A stretch of DNA of 64,000 nucleotides from Allodiplogaster sudhausi (Eukaryota > Nematoda > Chromadorea > Rhabditida > Diplogasteridae), in contig CALZFC010000015.1 of assembly GCA_945643635.1 (NCBI GenBank), positions 477,001 through 541,000 on the forward strand, written 5' to 3'. Under the pieces are notes generated by a model. It had not been told where the DNA came from. It saw nothing but the letters and a program-made list of their open reading frames with translations, and did not search any database. This document shows positions 22,127-32,156 of this stretch, in pieces (within the stretch, counting starts at the first letter, position 1; each line of letters begins with the position of its first letter). A program made the position numbers and the translations under genes.

Positions 22127-22300
22127 GGTTTAATTGGCGAATTCCAGGCACAGCCTCACGGTTGGTTCGCCTGTGAGCCTGGCCGCTCATTTTTTGCCGT
22201 TCCTTGCTTGAAACCGCAGCTTTTGCGGTGGAACCGCAGCTTTGGCGGTTACTGGCGAACGCTTGGTACAGCATTTTTTGCGGCCAGGCTCAGAGCAATC
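22127..22300 (+). ncRNA. Divergent SL-like sequence followed by hairpins
   Basis: Begins ggtttaattggcgaattcc (only the first nine bases agree with SL1). It is followed by several potential stems (accgcagcttttgcggt; cctcacgg/cctgtgagcctggcc) and two cattttttg Sm-like stretches. A gggcatccc motif precedes it, as gcatcc does at 24.67 kb. It may be a decayed or divergent spliced-leader/snRNA-like gene. Weak. Confidence 0.3.
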
Positions 22301-22530
22301 TGAAATAAAGGAATCCTAATAAAATAGCGTGATTACACTTATTTACATATATTGTATTGAATATGCACACGTATTTGATGCAAGCCTTATTACAGTCATA
22401 GGGAAATAAAGTGGAAATAAAGGAATTAACACATTCATTGCTTATTCTTGCAGAAAGATCGACATTTATTTACTCCATTTTTTATTAACATAGTCAGAGC
22501 AAACCACAGCCAATATGTGTTTTTTTTCCG

Positions 22531-23032
22531 TTTCTTCGATAAAAAAACATTTAGAGAGAACCCGGAAGTTGCGTCTCTCTCTATCCTAAAATTTTCTACA
22601 GAAAAAGGCGATTTTTTTGAGCTATTTAATGTTGTGTAATATTTTGTTTTAGCAATTATACATTTAGAATAAGTTTCCGCACTCGAGGTCTGAGAAATAA
22701 AATATGCCCCAGCTTTTTGTGCGTCTCTCTCTATCCTACAATTTTCTACAGAAAACGGCGATTTTTTTGAGCTATTTAATGTTGTGTAATATTTTGTTTT
22801 AGCGATTATACATTTAGAATAAGTTTCCGCACTCGAGGTCTGAGAAATTAAATATGCTCCAGCTTTTTTGTATTTCTTTTGAGAAATCCACTTAGAGAGA
22901 GCTAAGAAATTACGTCTCTCTCTATCCCACGTTGTTCTTCACAGAAAGGCCGTTTTTTTGAGCTATTTAATGTTGTATAATACTAAGTATGAACGATTAG
23001 ACTTTTAAAAGAAGTTTCCTCATCCGTTGTCT
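22531..23032 (+). repeat. 502-bp direct repeat, copy 2
   Basis: Offset of about 1027 bases from copy 1 with only a handful of differences, so a recent duplication. The sequence between the copies contains the divergent SL-like element. Confidence 0.85.
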
Positions 23033-23033
23033 T

Positions 23034-23640
23034 AAACTCTCATACTTAGCATGCTTTCTGATGTGCTGTATTCGTAAGCTCTTTGGCGTGCTCTGAACTC
23101 TTCTTCAAACCTTTGATGTTTTCCTTTCTCTTCTTGCACTCCAGCTAAAAACTCATTACATCTTCTTTAACTCCCTAAGCTTAGCTGAGACCCTTAACTC
23201 TAAAAACTCCTTAACTCTTCTTACTTAAACTCTCATACTTAGCATGCTTTATGATATGCTGTATTCGTAAGCTCTTTAGCGTGCTCTAACTCTTCTTCAA
23301 ACCTTTGATGTCTTTCTTTCTCTTCTTGCACTCCAACTAAAAACTCATTAGATCTTTTTTAACTCCCTAAGCTTAGCTTAGACCCTGAACTCTAAAAACT
23401 CCTTAACTCTTCTTTAACTCCCTAAGCATAGCTGAGAAGCTGAACTCTAAAAACTCCTTAACTCTTCTTTAACTCCCTAAGCTTAGCTGAGACCCTGAAC
23501 TCTAAAAACTCCTTAACTCTTCTTTAACTCCCTAAGCTTAGCTGAGACCATGAACTCTAAAACTTTTTTTTGTTCTTTAGCTCCCTAAAATAGCGGTACT
23601 CCCGGAAATAGCGTAACTTAGTTAACTAGTTCCCTGTACT
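23034..23640 (+). repeat. Complex repeat with 55-base tandem unit, block 1
   Basis: Two copies of a ~190-base unit beginning aaactctcatacttagc (23034, 23226), then about three to four copies of a 55-base unit (aactctaaaaactcctta, actcttctttaactccc, aagcttagctgagaccctg), ending with aaatagcggtactcccgg. Confidence 0.8.
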
Positions 23641-24039
23641 CCTCATAAGCCCTTACGTGTCTGCGAACATTTTAGCGTGTGCGAGAGGGAGGCGTGGTTT
23701 GCGAGAGAGGCAGAGAACAAGCGAGAACGCACCACCATCGAGAGAATTAAGAAAACAAGACATAAGCTCCTCCCCTCAGCCGACCAATAAGCTCTCAGTA
23801 AAACTCTTGCCGTCTACAGTATGATCAAATTCGTGCGAGGACCTTTGGCTCTTTAAACTCAAAAGTCTCAATTATGCTGCTTACAACTCTGTAAGTACTC
23901 AAAACTTAACGTTAACATGCATAATAAATCGCTAAAAAATCTGGGCAAGCAGAAAAACACACATTGCACCTCATTTCGCTCATTTCTTCGCACTTCCTTG
24001 CACCTCATTATTTTGGCACTTTGCCAATTCCGGGCTGTC

Positions 24040-24425
24040 TCGAGCAGCCATATGTGCACAAAAACTCTTTAAAATTGAATTAAAAATAGAGAGAGCCATA
24101 AAGAGCCCCCTCTCTCTACGGTGTCGGATGCAGCAGAGAAAGGCGGTTCTTCTCATGTATCTAACGCACTTGCAGAACAACGTTAAAGTGTCTCTCTCGC
24201 CACTTGGCAAGCAGCCAAACACACATCAAGACATGCAACCAAGTGTGCACAAAAACCCTTTAAAATATAATTAAAAATAGAGAGAGCCCGAAAGAGCTGT
24301 ATTTCTTTATGGTGTTAGATGCAGCAGAGAAAGGCGGTTCTTCTCAGGTATCTAACGTACTTGCAGGACAACGTTAAAGTGTCTCTCTCGCAACTTTTTA
24401 AGCTGCCAAACACTAAACATTTCAC
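24040..24425 (+). repeat. Two-copy direct repeat of ~185 bases
   Basis: The segment gtgcacaaaaactctttaaa ... gcagagaaaggcggttcttctca ... gttaaagtgtctctctcgc occurs at about 24050-24215 and 24245-24410 with moderate divergence. Confidence 0.75.
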
Positions 24426-24700
24426 GAACACATGAAAGAATATTAAATATATACACTTACAACTCAGAAAAAGAGAGAGAGAGACAGTTCTATCAGTTCT
24501 CTCCCACTCTACCCTTACTCTCTGTTTTTTTTTGTAATTTTATGTAACCTTTAAAGGAGTTAAATTATCAAAAAATTCTTTTTTTTGGCACTTTGCCAAC
24601 ACTCCAAGTACGCATACCCAGCATCATGAACTCCCTTCGAAAACTCGGCCAGTATAGGTTGCGCAAATACATAGGCATCCAGCGCTTTCTGTCCAAAGCC

Positions 24701-24722
24701 GGTTTAATTTCCCAAGCTTGAG
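24701..24722 (+). ncRNA. SL1-like sequence, second copy
   Basis: ggtttaattt then cccaagcttgag: 20 of 22 positions agree with SL1. ATAGGTTGCGC again lies 47 bases upstream. The base pair after the leader is tt, so the usual GT donor at that exact point is missing. Probably a variant or dead copy. Confidence 0.4.
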
Positions 24723-24949
24723 TTGCTCCTCAACTTGACTCTGCCGTCCTTGGTTCTGCATTACGCAGAGCTGAGATGGATTTCTTGGCTCTGCGTTCAG
24801 TGGAGCTGAGTTGGCCGTCTTGGCTCGGCGTGCCGTCGAACTGAGATGGCATTCTTGGCTCGGCGTTACGTCGAGCTGAGATGGCCTTCTTAGCTCTACT
24901 TGCAGTGGAGCGAAAAATTAGGAGTCTTTATTAGTGCATTGAATTACTT

Positions 24950-25355
24950 AAACTCTCATACTGAGCATGCTTTCTGCTGTGCTGTATTCGTAAGCTCTTT
25001 GGCGTGCTCTGAACTCTTCTTCAAACCTTTGATGTTTTCCTTTCTCTTCTTGCCCTCCAGCTAAAAACTCATTAGATCTTCTTTAACTCCCTAAGCTTAG
25101 CTGAGACCCTGAACTCTAAAAACTCCTCAACTCTTCTTTAACTCTCTAAGCTTAGCTGAGACCCTGAACTCAAAAAACTCCTTAACTCTTCTTTAACTCC
25201 CTAAGCTTAGCTGAGACCCTGAACTCTAAAAACTCCTTAACTCTTCTTTAACTCCCTAAGCTTAGCTGAGACCCTGAACTCTAAAACCTTTTTTATGTTC
25301 TTTAGCTCCCTAAAATAGCGGTACTCCCGGAAATAGCGTAACTTAGTTAACTAGT
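24950..25355 (+). repeat. Complex repeat with 55-base tandem unit, block 2
   Basis: Repeats block 1 (23034-23640) in direct orientation, again ending aaatagcggtactcccgg and cgtaacttagttaactag, here directly followed by the exon-like sequence at 25382. Confidence 0.8.
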
Positions 25356-25381
25356 TATAAAAGTCAGTTCCATATTTGTAC

Positions 25382-25465
25382 CTTGAAAATGATGTGTGGC
25401 CGGAGTGGCCGAAGACATCGTCGACTTCGTTAGTCGGTCGGCCTTCGCACAATCTTCGATTCGTG
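25382..25465 (-). other. Exon-like sequence, intact copy of the 19.9-kb exon
   Basis: 84 bases between an attccag acceptor and a CAAG/gtacaa donor on the minus strand, open in the frame RIEDCAKADRLTKSTM SSATPATHHFQ. No neighbouring exon was found. 25466-26365 is AT-rich without further features that I can support. Confidence 0.5.
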
Positions 25466-26370
25466 CTGGAATAAGGACTATTTATTAAAGTAAATCAATC
25501 AACAATCAAAAGCACCTAATCAAAATAATTAGTTCCCATTTTATGTGTTTCCAAAGCTGAACAATAAATAAGTTGAAAACTAGATGTAAAAGTTAAAATG
25601 ATGACAAATAAATCGTTAATAATCATTGTGATTACATATATAGCAAAATAAATCCTCAAATGATTGAGACTAAGTAAAATAAAGAACGAACCATGACGAA
25701 AGAAGGCGGGGCAGAATTGGCTCGCGACGTCGCTCGACCAAGCGCCTGCCTTCTCTTAAAGTGTAAATTAATCACGTGAATAACAGTTCAAGAAAAAAGG
25801 AAAGGCAGAAAAAACAAGATATAAACATATAATCTTCCTCAGCAATGAATAAGTTTCATTTCGCAGTTGATGAAGCTGTGACGCGACCGCAACGCGTGCA
25901 TTTATCATTTTCCACTAGGCACAACGCTTTGTGCACATAACGGCATAGTTATTACTCGCACGGTATTGGGACCATTTTTGATTTTTTTTTGTACGAAATT
26001 TTACATATATGTCCGTCGAAAGGTCTAGCTGAAATTTGTCCTATTTATAGATAACCGCTTTGGAGCACGAGTTGAGACAAAATTTATAAACTATTTTGAA
26101 AAATTTTAGTGCTTGTCTTAGCAATGATAATTATTTTTAATTATTTTTTTATTAAGGCTACTGGTCTATTGAAAACATAATCCTTATACTTAAGAAGTAA
26201 TGTAAGATTCGATTTAGATAATTGCATTAACTAGACGTATTTCCATGTACCGTACTCATTGAGATTACTGTAGTCCATAATTGCCTAGCTTAATCTGGCT
26301 CATTTTAATTTCCCCCCACAATTGGTTTCTTTTTTGTCGGCATTTCTTATAATTTTTTTCTTATTTCAGC

Positions 26371-27893
26371 ACGAGCAACGTGTCCTGCTCGATCAAGAGG
26401 CCGGGAGTCTTCGGGGGCGACGAGTGGACAGCGAACTCATGAGGGAGTTCGTCTTCCTCCCTTGCGGCCTTCCTTCCCATTTGAGAAAGGTCCGATATAT
26501 ACATTCTAAGTTTCTTAGGTGTTTTTTAATCAGTTTATTTTCTAAAATAAATATTTTTGCGCTTTCTTTCGCCAACCCGTATTATTTTTTCACGAAATTG
26601 AATAGATTAGATGTGTGATAGGAATGAACGTTCCTTGACTGTTAAGGGGAAAAACTTTTTTCTCTGAAGCTCTTTTGCTGACCAACGGTTTTTGTTGTTT
26701 CTTGATATCCAAAATTATTGATATATAAACGAAGGAGAATCTAATTCAGGAGTGGATGGAGGTGCCCCCGGCCCTCTGCTTCTTTGGTGGCTCTTCGAGG
26801 ACGCTCGGTCCTGGTGGCGGCGGACCTGGCCGCGCCCTACGCCTTTGTAAGTATTTTTCTTCTTCCAAAGGTTTGGTGTCGTATAGTGTATACAACAGGC
26901 CGCTTCTTTCAATGAATTCTTGCTTATCCAGTATTTAGTTTCATTAGAAAAATCCAAGTTAGCATCGCAATAATGTATGTTAGTTGGAAACCGTGTAAGG
27001 GTACGGTATGCATACTGTAGCGGCGCAGCGTTCTTTAGGTGATGATTCACAGCTTGACCTGCGGCTGTTACAAGGCTAAAAGTCTAACAAGGGAAGCCTC
27101 TTTCCATAACCCAGCCAATGGCAACCACAATAACTTTATTGTGTAGAATTCATCGCAAAATGAGTCTGAAACTATTTTAAAACTGCGGAGGACGCATTTG
27201 CGATTTTATATGAATTTTTGAAAAATGAATAAAATTTACATACGAAATGCTCGATCTTCATCAGTCGTGGTTTTGTCTGTTAAATTGTAAATTTTATTCA
27301 TTTTTTCAAAAATTCATATAAAATCGCAAATGCGTCCTCCGCAGTTTTAAAATAGTTTCAGACTCATTTTGCGATGAATTCTACATAATAAAGTTATTGT
27401 GGTTGCGATTGGCTGGGTTATGGAAAGAGGCTTCCCTTGTAAAACTAATAGTCTAAGTTTACAATTTTGGGTTTCGCGCCCATAATTTTGCGCCTAGAGA
27501 ACCGTAATTTCTTTATGACAAAAAACCATCTAATCCCACCTTTTCGAGTGAATTGAACCAGGAAATCCATAGAAATAAGTGCTGCTATATCAGGGTAACC
27601 CCCCCCCCCCCCCGTACCTCGTATCGTTAACATCCGTGATTTCCGTGGAGTTGTTTGTGTTCTTATTTAATCGTAAATTAAACTGAACTGACAAGTTGTG
27701 GATATTCTTTCTATTTTTTCTGCCAAAATTTCAGAGGAAACTTTTTCAAGCATTTATACCGTAACCCCTGTTCTTTTTTTCTTTATAGTTTCTTTAATCT
27801 CAATCTTCCTTCACTCTTTTCTTGCAGGTCATGGTGGCCGACCCGAGACCTATCGCCAGCACTTCGAGTCGACCTCTTCGAGTCGAATCACCG
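26371..27893 (+). other. Series of exon-like segments, gene not identified
   Basis: Three G/C-rich segments with good splice sites on the plus strand: 26371-26489 (HEQRVLLDQEAGSLRGRRVD ... PSHLRK), 26751-26848 (EWMEVPPALCFFGGSSR ... GPGRALRL) and 27829-27893 (HGGRPETYRQHFESTSSSR). The first two join in phase. There is no start, stop or recognisable domain. They could be host exons carried within the repeat-bounded region. Confidence 0.35.
27087..27440. repeat. Fold-back element, 155-base arms
   Basis: 27087-27240 and 27286-27440 are near-perfect inverted copies (acaagggaagcctctttcc ... aatttttgaaaaatgaat) separated by ~45 bases. MITE-like. Confidence 0.85.
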
Positions 27894-28149
27894 GTGAGGA
27901 TTAAAAAGGAACCGTCTATTTTACATACCCACCCTGATATTTGCTCTCAATCTAGTAAGTCTCCATATTGCGAATTAATTTTTTTGAATCCATGCTTTCT
28001 CTGTAGCTCGTAAGTCCACTTATTGCTTACGTCGATTTCTGTATAGTTAACATTATTATTCCATTAATTTTCTGTTTTTCCATACTAAATTTAACATTAT
28101 TATTCCATTAATTTTCTGTTTTTCCGTACTCAATTTTTCTTACACTATG

Positions 28150-28765
28150 TTTTAATGGTCAGATGTTGAAATTACGACCTTTCGCCAAATTTTACGGTCG
28201 TTGAAAATGACGAGCCATTTTTGACAACCGTAAAAAATGCCTTGCCAATTTTGATAGCCATTAAATTTGCCGGACTTTTTTGACACCTGTTTAAACTGCC
28301 ATGCCATTTCTGCTAGCCATCAAAATTGGCAAACTGATTTGGCAAATTTTTCACTCTAATATTTTGGCTTGGCAAATTCAGCAGTTGATCAATTCTGGCT
28401 GGTAATCTTGGCAGATTTATCAGCTGCTTTTTTTGGCAAAATGGCCCACTCCTCCTCGAGAAGCTGTGACAAATTTTTCGACCATTTTCTGTGCCATGTT
28501 CTTTTAGCACTTGTACAATTTTGCCTCGCCACTTTTGACTCGTTTGTTTTTTGGTTAGGCTGTTTTTGCCATTTCAGACAGCTGTTTTTTTTTGACATGA
28601 TGAACAATGATGAATAAATATTGATGACATTCTTTACAATCGTAGAAATTGGCATGGCATGATAACTGGGGTTGAAAACTGGCAAATTAGCTTGCCAAAA
28701 ATAACAGCAAAACTGAAAATTGCAGAAAAAAACCAAACTTTTTAATTCACACTGTCTTATATGTA
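28150..28765 (-). repeat. Right inverted end block with palindromic repeats
   Basis: Array of ttgcc/ggcaa and palindromes such as ttttgacaaccgtaaaa (near 28190, 28220, 28250, 28285), ending outward in a 68-base segment (28694-28761) that is the inverted copy of 17551-17619. Together the blocks bound about 11.2 kb. Confidence 0.6.
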
Positions 28766-28882
28766 TACATACATACACGTAGTTATGTAGGTACTGTTCT
28801 GACTTGCGAGAAAATGTTTTATTATGTCTTTTGATGCCATGCAAATATTAGAAAATGTGGAATGCTTGGTGGGGTTTGGATA

Positions 28883-29545
28883 TCAACGAGGGCGGCATTG
28901 GTCGTTGTTGGTGCAGCAGACACAAGAAGAGCCATCGGATACAGGGAAGCCAGACGAGAGATCCTGCAGAAGGAGAGAGAGATCAAGAGAGAGATAGAGA
29001 GAGAATGAGAGAGATAGAGAGAGTGAGAGAGATAGAGAGACATAAAGAGAGAGAGAGAGAGTGAGAGAGAGAGGAAGAGAGGAATAGAGAGAGAGTGAGA
29101 GAGAGATGACGTACTGCACTGAGTCCACCGGAGAGTGCGTATGCCCCGCAGCAGCCACTGCATCTGTCACGGGGATCTGCACCATTTACTGTGCACGTCG
29201 CAGTGGTGGCCACGTTGTCGATGTTGACGAAGAAGTAGGCCTGGTGAGTGCAGGCTGGAAGAGAAAGAGAAAGCGATAGAGATAGAAAGAGAGAGAGAGA
29301 GAGCGAGAGAGATAGAGAGAGAGTCAGCGAGAGAGATAGACAGAGAGAGAGAGCGAGAGAGATAGAGAGAGAGAGATCGAGAAACAGAGATATAGAAAGC
29401 GAAAACAATAAGTATCAGGGAGAAAATTGTTAATGAGATGTGAACATGGTAAGATTAGATGCTTACCAAATCCGCAAGGAATTCTGTTCTGAGCCTGAAG
29501 GAGAGCGGCGGAGACCGCGAGGAGGAGAAGGATTTTGCAGGCCAT
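28883..29545 (-). CDS. Cysteine-rich small secreted protein
   Basis: Exons: 29467-29545 (MACKILLLLAVSAALLQA signal peptide, then RIPCGF), 29115-29254 (ACTHQAYFFVNIDNVATTAT, CTVNGADPRDRCSGCC, AYALSGGLSA) and 28883-28963 (DLSSGFPVSDGSSCVCC, TNNDQCRPR, stop). Phases match at both junctions (donors G/gtaagc and GCA/gtacgt). The mature peptide is ~90 residues with about eleven cysteines. Both introns carry GA/CT microsatellites. It is paralogous to 12549-13162, which is broken; here the frame is clean. Family not recognised; secreted by inference. Confidence 0.7.
28973..29110 (+). repeat. (GA)n microsatellite in intron 2 of the secreted gene
   Basis: Imperfect gagaga with gatagaga interruptions; a second block lies in intron 1 at about 29262-29390. 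Confidence 0.9.
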
Positions 29546-29627
29546 TCTTGGAAGTATTCTAAAGTGAGAACTCGATCTCACGTAAGGCTAAATGCAACTA
29601 AACTCTGAGAAAGCGATTCATCGACCC

Positions 29628-29640
29628 TCTTTTATATAAG
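29628..29640 (-). promoter_or_regulatory. TATA box (TATATAAAAG)
   Basis: About 85-90 bases upstream of ATG 29545 on the minus strand, like the paralogue. Confidence 0.55.
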
Positions 29641-30286
29641 ATTCTTATTCTTCTCCCATTCTGTCTCGTTTTCACAGTCATCAAAATAGGGCGTCAATTT
29701 TACGATGAAAGAGACACAACAATTTTGCCGATTTGTCCCATCTCGATTTTCTGCTGAATCACTCGAGTTCTGCTGGTTCAATATTTATCATCGACAGATG
29801 GTCTTATGTTCATATTGATGTACATACTTGTATTTATCTGATTATAACTGATAGAAAATCTCTTTCTATCTAAATGAGCACAAATGTACATCATGACTGC
29901 ATCTTTAGTACTGAATTGAAAAAGACTATGACAAAGCAGTAGTTGTATGCATCCTAGCATCTATTCACTCTATGTGTCATTGCATGGAAGCTCACGGGCT
30001 TAAGCTTCGATTGTGTAAACTGTCACAAAGAACAAAGAGAAGAATGAAGTGATAAGAACGGGCGACTCAGAAGCCGAGTGCCAAAGAGAACAAGACTAAT
30101 TCCAAGAAAGAAAAGCTGCCTGAAGGGGGATTAGGTAATGGAATCGACTTGGAGGCACAACGAAAACCGAGCCATAAAAGGAGTCCGTCGGAGAAGCGTC
30201 CTGCAGTTCATGTTTAGAAGCACCATTTTTATGTCGTTTATTAAAAATACTCTTATTGTTAGATAGTACTAGAATTGACAGCAGAA
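29641..30286. other. Spacer
   Basis: No exon-like structure. A ccataaaaggag TATA-like motif at ~30171 precedes the next gene by ~110 bases. Confidence 0.4.
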
Positions 30287-30494
30287 ATGAATTGTCTGGC
30301 AGTGTTCCTTCTGTTCCTGTCCCTCCTCGTTATCGTATCACCTGAAGGTCCATGCGTGGACACCAGCAAATTTTCAGTCTTCAGCTCTTTCCCCCTGGGG
30401 TTCCTGCATTCCGCTCACACTCTTTCAGCTGCGCTGAATGGGCAAAGAATGGATTCTGCACAAATATCGCTTATCAAAATGTTAAGATAAGTAT
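30287..30494 (+). pseudogene. ShKT-like secreted protein remnant
   Basis: ATG 30287 opens MNCLAVFLLFLSLLVIV (signal peptide), then EGPCVDTS. After a ctctttcag acceptor the segment CAEWAKNGFCTN has the C-x-x-W-A-x-x-G-x-C core of the ShKT domain. The two parts are in frames that do not join with any GT-AG intron I can find, and the final C-x-x-C of the domain is absent before a donor-like gtatgt at 30490. Probably decayed or partly mis-sequenced. ShKT domains occur in many nematode secreted proteins. Confidence 0.45.
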
Positions 30495-30570
30495 GTATGT
30501 ATATACGAAATCTATAAGAAGTGAAATAAACATGAATACAAGTTAAGTTGTATTCGAAGTTGCATACCGA

Positions 30571-30900
30571 TTAAATGTTGGACGGGGTGGCCCAGTGGCA
30601 AGTGGCGCCGCTCTTCATTCGCTCCCTTGTCAAAAATGACAAGTTCGCCCCCCGCCCCGACTCGCGCTCGATCATCCTCAATTCAATCAATCGGCGCTGC
30701 TCCTGGAGAAACCGCTTGGCTGGCCGGGATAAGAACTGCCTAATCTTCGTCGGCCACTTTGACGAACCCGCCGGTGCCCATCGATCGCCCACTTCCATGT
30801 GATAGATCCCCGTGTATTCCATCAGAAACACATTGGCCCGATAAGCGCGAATAAAGTTTAAAAAAAAAAATGTTGGACTGACGATCTTCACTTTCATGCT
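30571..30900. other. GC-rich open segment of unknown meaning
   Basis: Open on the plus strand (LDGVAQWQVAPLFIRSLVK ... stop at ~30800) and on the minus strand (EVGDRWAPAGSSKWPTK ...). Codon bias does not decide the strand. No family recognised. 30900-31815 holds nothing further except the CT tract. Confidence 0.3.
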
Positions 30901-31492
30901 CGTTCATTTCCATACTCCCTCACTAATCACCCGAATAAGGGAAATAATTTTATCGACTCGTTGTACAAGAAGATGACGAAAACATCATCGGGTGACTAAT
31001 CTCAAGCTCGCCGAGGACTTTTTGGGCTGGTGCTCCTACCCTGTTTTCCTGCCTGTCACTGACAATGAGACGAGTTGACAACAATGAATTGCTGTCAAAT
31101 AAGGGAACGTACAAAAGTATGACAAGGATTCATTGTGGGATTATAATCATGCACTATTTCTTGGCTGCAGACTAGGCAATGCAGACATTTGCAATGAAGA
31201 CAAAACATTGACAAGTACATAAATATGTATTAATGTGTTTACTGTTTCATGCGTAGAACACGAAGGAAAGCTAGACAGATTGCATGAAACAGAGGAAAAT
31301 GGGCAATCTATCTCCTTCCTGAGCTGCTTCAGGAGACAAATCACGAAAGAGATCGGTAATTGTCAGAGCAAATGCATTAAACGGGATGAAGATGTGTCTT
31401 GTGGTGGGTTTTCAGATATGTATGTATGTAGTATAATGTAGTCATATGCCTGCCAAGCAGTCATTGTATCTTCATTACTTCCACCAGTATTC

Positions 31493-31529
31493 TCTATCTC
31501 TCCCTCTCTCCCTCTCTCTCCCTCTCTCC

Positions 31530-31572
<43 letters not shown>
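31493..31572 (+). repeat. (CT)n microsatellite
   Basis: Imperfect ctccctctctc followed by pure CT. Confidence 0.9.
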
Positions 31573-31573
<1 letters not shown>

Positions 31574-31714
31574 CTGTTTCAACAATCCAATTTAGAATAG
31601 GAATTAAAGTTACAAATTTATTGCCTGTTCGGATATAGTTGCTGAAGTATCTGCATCAAACGTGCCATCGATCTTGTCCTTGAGCTGCATCACGAGTCAG
31701 ATCATTGCAGCGAC

Positions 31715-31722
31715 TATAAAAG
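31715..31722 (+). promoter_or_regulatory. TATA box (TATAAAAG)
   Basis: Lies 94 bases upstream of the ATG at 31816 of the two-domain C6 gene. Confidence 0.55.
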
Positions 31723-31815
31723 AAAAAGCCGGTTGTTGCGGAGAGTCATCAGTTTCTTGAGGGGTCTATTCACTTGTTCTAATAAGCAAATTTCAACAGG
31801 AATCACCTGCTCGCC

Positions 31816-32122
31816 ATGCATTCAGCCGTGCTGCTCGCCTCTGTGGGCGTCTTCACGCTTCTCGACGTGACGCTGGCAAAAAAGGTGATTGTGCAATTTA
31901 AACTAGATCATTTTTTATTCAAATCTGCTTCTTTCAAAGTGCTCATCGTGCGTACCAATTGACACGTCACCGGCGAGGTGCCGTTCACCAGGGAGAAGCC
32001 GGGTGTCGACGAAAACGGCTGCGCTCTCCAGACACTCGTTTGTTCCGGCGGCAACCAAGCAGCCATCGAGGTTTGGAGACGCCATGCTTCAGCTGTAGTT
32101 TACGTTTTTGCTTATCTTTAAG

Positions 32123-32156
<34 letters not shown>

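Noticed and set aside
22052..22303. 83-residue plus-strand open frame
   Set aside because: It covers the SL-like sequence and hairpins; composition and palindromes suggest RNA or repeat rather than protein.
30571..30900. Protein-coding gene on the minus strand ending at 30571
   Set aside because: The opposite strand is equally open and neither shows a domain or supported splice sites, so no CDS was called.
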